Position numbers and translations under genes: made by a program
Assembly (NCBI GenBank): GCA_018398575.1
Contig: JAGTXZ010000021.1
Location: 806,001-870,000 of the forward strand
Direction: 5' to 3'
Source: Ampelomyces quisqualis
Lineage: Eukaryota > Ascomycota > Dothideomycetes > Pleosporales > Phaeosphaeriaceae
DNA: 64,000 nt
The notes under the pieces: model-generated
What the model saw: only the letters and a program-made list of their open reading frames with translations
Told to the model about the DNA's origin: nothing
Databases searched by the model: none
Shown: positions 59,160 through 64,000 of the stretch, piece by piece
Numbering within the stretch: position 1 is the first letter of the stretch
Layout of the letters: every line of letters starts with the position of its first letter

Positions 59160-60209
59160 ATGCACCGAACCGTCGTAACCATCAACAGCAATGGAAGACA
59201 GGCAGCCAGCTTCATCCGCGTGGCCGCCGCTTTGGGATGGCAGGTGCGCGCCCAGATGCGGGACCTCTGCGGCATAGTGGCACAAGAGCTTTCCGAGCTC
59301 GAAAATGTCACCGTCTACCTTGGCCGCCTGGAGGACAGGAAATTCATCGACAATCTTTTCAAGGGCGCGCAGTGCGCTTTCGTCAACACAACCCATTGGG
59401 GTGACGAGGTTGCCATTGGTCGATCCTTAGCCGATGCTGCAAAGAGGGCCAGCATCCAACACTACATTTACTCGAGCATGCCTGACCACTCTGTTTTCGG
59501 CCACAGCCTGAGGGCCTTGCCCATGTGGTCTCCCAAATTCACAGTCGAGCAGTACGTGCGCCAGATGGGCCTGCCCGCCACCTTTGTCTACTGCGGCATA
59601 TACCACAATAATTTCACCAGCTTGGATTTCCCCCTGTTTCGCATGGAGCTTCAGCGTGATGGAAGTTTTGTGTGGCAGGCACCGTTCCATCCCGATCACC
59701 CTCTGCCATGGCTGGATTCCGAACACGACATTGGGCCGGCAATCTACCAACTCTTCAAGGAAGGCCCGCGCAAGTGGAACGGCAAGCGGTAAGCGCAACC
59801 TCCTGGCATGGATGACTGGTTACGTGCTAACTGTTCCAGGGTGCCTTTGGCCTTCGCGTCCATGAGCCCCAAGCAAGTCTGCGAAGCCTTCAGCAACGGC
59901 CTCGCACGACCAGTCCGATACAAGCGGGGCCCCATAATCATCAACGTCCCAACTCCAACCGGCTATCGGGAGCATCTATCCGCACTCGAGTACACGCTTG
60001 GCGAAAAGGGCGCCCCGTACTTTGGCCCCGATCTCGAACCCGACGTGCCCAAGGTGGCGCTGGAACTGTGGGAAGGCAACCGGTCCATGGAAGAGTACGC
60101 GCAAGAAGTCTTCCCCGTCGAAGAAGCCGCCAACGGCCTCACATGGATGCAAGAGGTAGACACACCACGGCGCGAGGTCGAAATCGATTTTGAACAAGTC
60201 AATTGCTGA
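59160..60209 (+). CDS. nmrA: nitrogen metabolite repression regulator NmrA
   Basis: NAD(P)-binding, catalytically inert SDR-like repressor that binds the GATA activator AreA and blocks it when ammonium or glutamine is plentiful. Exons are 59160-59788 and 59840-60209 (51-nt intron), 332 aa; Aspergillus NmrA is about 352. The Rossmann start TINSNGRQAASFIRVAAALG carries the GxxGxxA-like dinucleotide loop (NSNGRQAA). NmrA hallmarks follow: AFVNTTHWGDEVAIG, HYIYSSMPDHSVFG, PMWSPKFTVEQYVRQ, GIYHNNFTSL, LPWLDSEHDIGPAI and the C-terminal MEEYAQEVFPVEEAANGL. The Tyr of catalytic SDRs (YxxxK) is absent, as expected. The start follows a Pro-rich leader without other in-frame ATG close by. Confidence 0.93.
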
Positions 60210-60976
60210 CCGATTGGGGGTTTTCCTTTTCGAGCAGGGCGAGAGATTCCAGCATACAAACGGCGTCGTCGTCATTACCGAACAGCTTAACCAGGCAAGG
60301 CTTTAAAGAAAAAGAACTGAACTCCTTTCCCGTTTCTATTGGTATCTGGTGGTAGCACTTTGGCCGCCGTGCTTTGGGCACCTTTCCCCCCGCCTACTTA
60401 CTCTTACCATTCTCATGGAACATGGGACACGTATTTCCGCAGCAATACGGGCGCACTCAGCATTTTCGCCAAATGTCCCTGCTCAGCATGCTAGGCATAT
60501 GTCCCGAGAAAATCTTCTCCGTCCCTTGTTGTAACGGCCGATACGAGCTCACGAAAGCATGGTGTTTTTTTTTTCGCTGCCTTCTTTATGGGCAGGGGGG
60601 CGTTGCGGTGATATTTGGGATGAGGGGCGGCGCCCCGTGTCAAGTCTTTGTTGAAAAACATGGAGAAAAGTTTTTTTGTTCGTGATTTCTATCGATGGTG
60701 TAGGGTTAGTTTTTTCTCTCTACTCCCGATGTTTGAGCTGTGGATGTGTATGCGTGTGATGCTTTTCTGTAAGAGATTCGCTCAGCAATACACTGGCGGT
60801 AACTACTCGTGACGGCTCAAGTGGCACCCTCGTGATGCGTGCACGAATCGGTCAGCCTGTACTCCGTACAGAGCAGCTCAACAGGTCTGGTGTGGTCTAT
60901 GCCTCAGCTGACATAAGCACCGAGACGGAATTTCCGAACTCACGACATTCCACATGCACCACAACCCACCACGCCA
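60210..60976. other. intergenic, no gene seen
   Basis: 3' flank of nmrA with T-rich runs and promoter of the ribosomal-protein gene. One TACTCCGTA 9-mer lies at 60860-60868. Confidence 0.6.
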
Positions 60977-61913
60977 ATGTCGACCGCCGTATCCTGCACG
61001 CGGGCCATTGTGCCCCGTGTCACATGCCGAGCGCCAACGTGTCGACGGTATGCGAGCACCGAAGCCATCGCTGTCGAGTCGGCGGGCGCAGCGACGCTGT
61101 TCACGCCGCAACGACCCAAGAAGAAGCCGGAGCCGTTGTCCATGGAGATGCATCGAAAGATATACCCGCACCTGTACGACAGGATAGACGCGGTGAACTG
61201 GCAGCCCCAGAAGAAAGTCAATCGCTATCAAAGGCGACCGCCGCCGAAGCGTATAGACCCCAAGTGGGCGACTGTCATGCGAGCACAGGGCGTGTCGAAG
61301 CAGATGAGTGCGTACACGAACATTTGCAGCACAAGAACTGGACTAACACCAATCTCCAGGCTCCCGCTTCGGCGTCCCCGTCTTCGTCCCGCAAGCCCTC
61401 AACATCAAAAAAACCTGCCCCGACCCCGTCAAAGCCGTCACCGCCAGCCAAACATCCCTCCTCGACCCCTCCGCCGCACGAACCCGCCTCTTCGCCAAAG
61501 ACAACTCCGAGTGCGCACGTGTTGGCGACATCCTCCTCGTGCGCCAACGGACTGGCGACCCCTTCGCCGGCGTATGCATCAACATCCGCCGCCGCGGCAT
61601 CGACACCGCCATCCTCCTCCGCGGCCAATTGACGCGCGTGGGCGTGGAAATGTGGTATAAAATCTACAGTCCACTAGTTGAGGGCATTGAAGTCGTGCAG
61701 CGCGCCGCCAAGCGCGCGCGAAGAGCGAGGCTGACATACATGCGCACGGCCAAGCACGATCGCGGCAGCGTAGAGAATGTAGTCAGGATCTACCTGAGAC
61801 AAAAGGCGGCGCTGGGCATGGCGGACGGCGGCAAGAAGAAGAGCATGGAAGCGGCGGCGGCGGCTATGGGTGGGGCGAAAAAGAAGGGCAAGGGACGTGG
61901 GAAGAAGAGATAG
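60977..61913 (+). CDS. mitochondrial ribosomal protein bL19m
   Basis: Large-subunit protein of the mitoribosome (bacterial L19 homologue; yeast Img1). Exons are 60977-61307 and 61360-61913 (52-nt intron), 294 aa. The N-terminus is a basic, acid-free presequence (AIVPRVTCRAPTCRRYAS). The L19 core reads SECARVGDILLVRQR, DPFAGVCINIRRRGIDTAILLRGQLTRVGVEMWYKIYSPLV, then VVQRAAKRARRARLTYMR. The C-terminus is a Lys/Gly/Ala-rich tail (GGAKKKGKGRGKKR). The join across the intron (KQMSSRFGVPVFVPQ) keeps frame. Confidence 0.88.
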
Positions 61914-63392
61914 AATGGTGCCTGCGCAGAGCGGTTCGTGTTTGTGTGTGTAAACCTCATCCATGACGTATGCAAGACAAGGTGAAAATGAACAAATCGC
62001 TCATACTATGCAGACTTTATGGGCGTCCAAGAAATCAGTCAGTACCAGTTGGCCCTGCACCTCAGTAACTCGGAACGCTTCTTTTTCTTCTTTTTCTTTC
62101 TTTTCTCGTCTCCGCTGAACATCAAAATACGGAGCAGCCAGTAGGCAAATGAGCATCTATCTTTCCATCTTTCCATCCACCTCCCTCCCTCTCCAACGTA
62201 TCATGTCCAATGCGCCAAATTCCCTTCCAGACATAACCCCGCCCCCGATGTTGTGCTGTTGCGGAGGAGAAACGCGGAATCGAACGTTGGGATGCGAAGG
62301 GGCTTGGATGTGGTTGATTTACGAAGAATGAATTGCCACGTGAGGGTGGCGGCGGGGGGGATGGGGGGGGAAGTTCGACACCACATTTCCCCCTCGCCAC
62401 GTTCGCTCCCTACCACAGCGACTCTCGAGTGCAAAAGTCCCTAGTACAACCTCGAAATGCTTTCCGCAGCACGCCCAGCGAACTTCTTCTCAACAACACA
62501 ATCAACACTCACACTCGACGCCCCCACAATCCTTCTTCTTTCTTCCGCTTCTCGCCTCCGACCGCTTCTCACCATGTACCCTGACCATCCCTCCCCCGCG
62601 CGCCAACACCCTGCGTCCGCGCGGCTTTGCTCTCCGCGCTGATGGAATAGGCCGAAGCTCTCGTTAAAGGAGCGATTCGCGCGAGAGGTAGAGTATGCAA
62701 GCGCAGGGGACAAATCGATAAAGTGGAGATGATGCGGGGGGTGGAGGCGCGGTAGCAAATGTGTTTTTCGGTGTGCATGTTTCGGTGCGTCAGGGGTGGG
62801 AAAACGTGGCGAAGGGAAAGGGGGAGGAGAGGTATTTAGCGGGCTGGAGGGTGAGATGGTTGTGTAGGAGTGAGGGTGGAAATAATTAGGAGGAGAACAT
62901 CCTCGCACAGGGAGCTCAATGTGAGTGGGTGAATGTGGCGTCGCCATGCATGGATGAGAAAGCTATCTCCAGAATATCGCGTCGAAGCGTCAATTAGTCT
63001 GTATCAAGATGCATCTAGAAGTCTGAGAATCCTCGAGGCTTACCCGACATTGATAGACAACGTCAACGAAGCTCGGATTGGGAAGCTACCCCACGTTTGA
63101 TGCATATCCGTCACTCGAAACAGTTTAGCGCAGACGACTAGCCTCGATGCAATTAACGACTTTGAAGCAAAGTATCAACTTTGAGTATTTAGATTCATGA
63201 ATCATGACGTGTAACTCATAAATCGTAGCCCTGATTTTGCGTGAACATAACTTTTCTTACAGATCCCGGTACGATATTCAGACAACCAGCCCAACCAGTA
63301 CAGTACCTAGGTCGCTCCTAGGGGAGAGTGAAATATGGGGATATCATGAGCAATAACATTTGACAAACAAATGAGACCACCAGAGTAGGTTT
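61914..63392. other. intergenic, no gene recognised
   Basis: About 1.5 kb. Contains a T/C-rich tract at about 62,080-62,110 and open frames on both strands at 62,440-62,950 that are proline- or arginine-rich but motif-free. I do not call them. Confidence 0.5.
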
Positions 63393-64000
63393 TTAGACCA
63401 CGCTCACCGGCGCTTTGCCCTTGCCAAATGGTTCCGACGAAAGGAGCATCTCTCTTAGGCGCGTCTCTGCTCGCGCAAGTTCCTGCTGGCTGTTTGAATT
63501 GAGATGCACGGGTCGTGGCCATGGTAACCACGATGTTAGCGAGGATAGAGTACCAGAACGAATCCGAGCGTTTGGTAGACTGATAGTCGATGCGCCTCTT
63601 CGATGGCCTGAACCGCGTCGAGGTACGGCTATTTTGGGACGAGGCCCAGATCCTCCGCCTACTTCTGATATTTCATCCAGACCCGAAGGTGACTCTACCG
63701 AAAGGTGCTTCGATGCGGTGGGTGATGCGACGAGAGTGATGGCAGGGTGGCTCGACGATGAAGACGACGCAGGTACTGCCCATGCTGGTCCTTGGGTTTT
63801 GATCTGGTCTGATGAACCAGATTGTTGGTCGCGAAATGTGTCGCCATCGACGGCTTTCCGTTTCCCACTACCGCCGCTGATGACGCTCTTCAAGCTGCCG
63901 TATGCCGACTGGCTCCTCTTCTTGCTGCTAGTCACCTTCTCCTGTGCCAGCCGTTCGCTGCTGCTGCTCGCTTCAGGCACAGCCATCAGCGTGTTCTCTG
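63393..64000 (-). CDS. 3' end of a Ser-rich protein of unknown function (runs off the window)
   Basis: The open frame continues past position 64000 with no start needed inside the window; the stop is TAA at 63393-63395. The visible ~200 residues are disordered, Ser/Gly/Arg/Pro-rich, with basic SxxR-type phosphorylation-like sites (KKRSQSAYGSLKS, RRGSGHRRGASTISL) and a short helical end (QQELARAETRLREMLL). No domain recognised. The N-terminal part, outside the window, would be needed to name it. Confidence 0.6.
   Translation of the reverse strand, partial: ENTLMAVPEASSSSERLAQEKVTSSKKRSQSAYGSLKSVISGGSGKRKAVDGDTFRDQQSGSSDQIKTQGPAWAVPASSSSSSHPAITLVASPTASKHLSVESPSGLDEISEVGGGSGPRPKIAVPRRGSGHRRGASTISLPNARIRSGTLSSLTSWLPWPRPVHLNSNSQQELARAETRLREMLLSSEPFGKGKAPVSVV

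Noticed and set aside
58708..59178. 156-codon + strand frame upstream of nmrA
   Set aside because: No motif, overlaps the nmrA leader in another frame, His/Ser/Arg-rich composition typical of non-coding shadow.
62441..62947. 168-codon minus-strand frame and overlapping + frame
   Set aside because: Low-complexity Pro/Ser/Arg sequence on both strands, no motif, and no clear start or splice context.

Overview
This window is nuclear DNA of a filamentous ascomycete (Pezizomycotina). A plant-associated Dothideomycete of the Pleosporales type is the best guess, but I infer this only from gene content and genome style. The evidence is short (47-86 nt) GT-AG introns, D-2-hydroxyglutarate dehydrogenase, NmrA, an EF-hand NADPH oxidase, a Cyk3-type SH3/transglutaminase protein, and a gene-rich, GC-balanced landscape broken by one large AT-rich block that looks RIP-mutated.

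Left arm (1-26,200): partial D-2-hydroxyglutarate dehydrogenase (-), 20S proteasome alpha-4 (+), a CHY zinc-finger protein (-) with an odd 17-nt frame interruption, a WD40-inositol 5-phosphatase fusion (+), a GFA/Mss4-like zinc protein (+), cytosolic glutamyl-tRNA synthetase (-), Cyk3 (-), a RING protein (-), a possible small Cys-rich secreted-type gene (-) and a membrane sulfatase/alkaline-phosphatase-like protein (-). These are mostly housekeeping genes with no operon-like logic. Gene density drops after about 15 kb.

Centre (26,201-38,663): a 12.46-kb AT-rich block bounded by nearly identical 38-bp terminal inverted repeats starting CACTG. It has 21-bp subterminal tandem repeats, several internal tandem arrays and no intact gene. 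I read it as one large, heavily mutated DNA transposon. The mutation pattern is peculiar: C before A or G is lost after a pyrimidine but kept after a purine.

Transition zone (38,664-43,500): a nested palindrome, an orphan gene with an F-box-like start and a C-terminal zinc ribbon, a broken asparagine-synthetase relic, and a broken TPR relic.

Right arm (43,500-64,000): an alpha/beta hydrolase (-) divergent from an EF-hand NADPH oxidase (+), a sulfite-oxidase-type molybdoenzyme (+), Ubc7-type E2 (-), a large POT1/Cdc13-type telomere protein (+), an asparaginase-ankyrin fusion (+), a 362-bp MITE with TA target duplication, the nitrogen repressor NmrA (+) with GATA sites upstream, mitochondrial ribosomal protein bL19m (+), and the 3' end of a Ser-rich protein (-).

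A second genome-scale signal is the 9-mer TACGGAGTA/TACTCCGTA. It occurs nine times in non-coding or pseudogenic DNA here, against roughly 0.5 expected. It resembles TA-CGGAG-TA, which may be the excision scar of elements with ends like those of the MITE.
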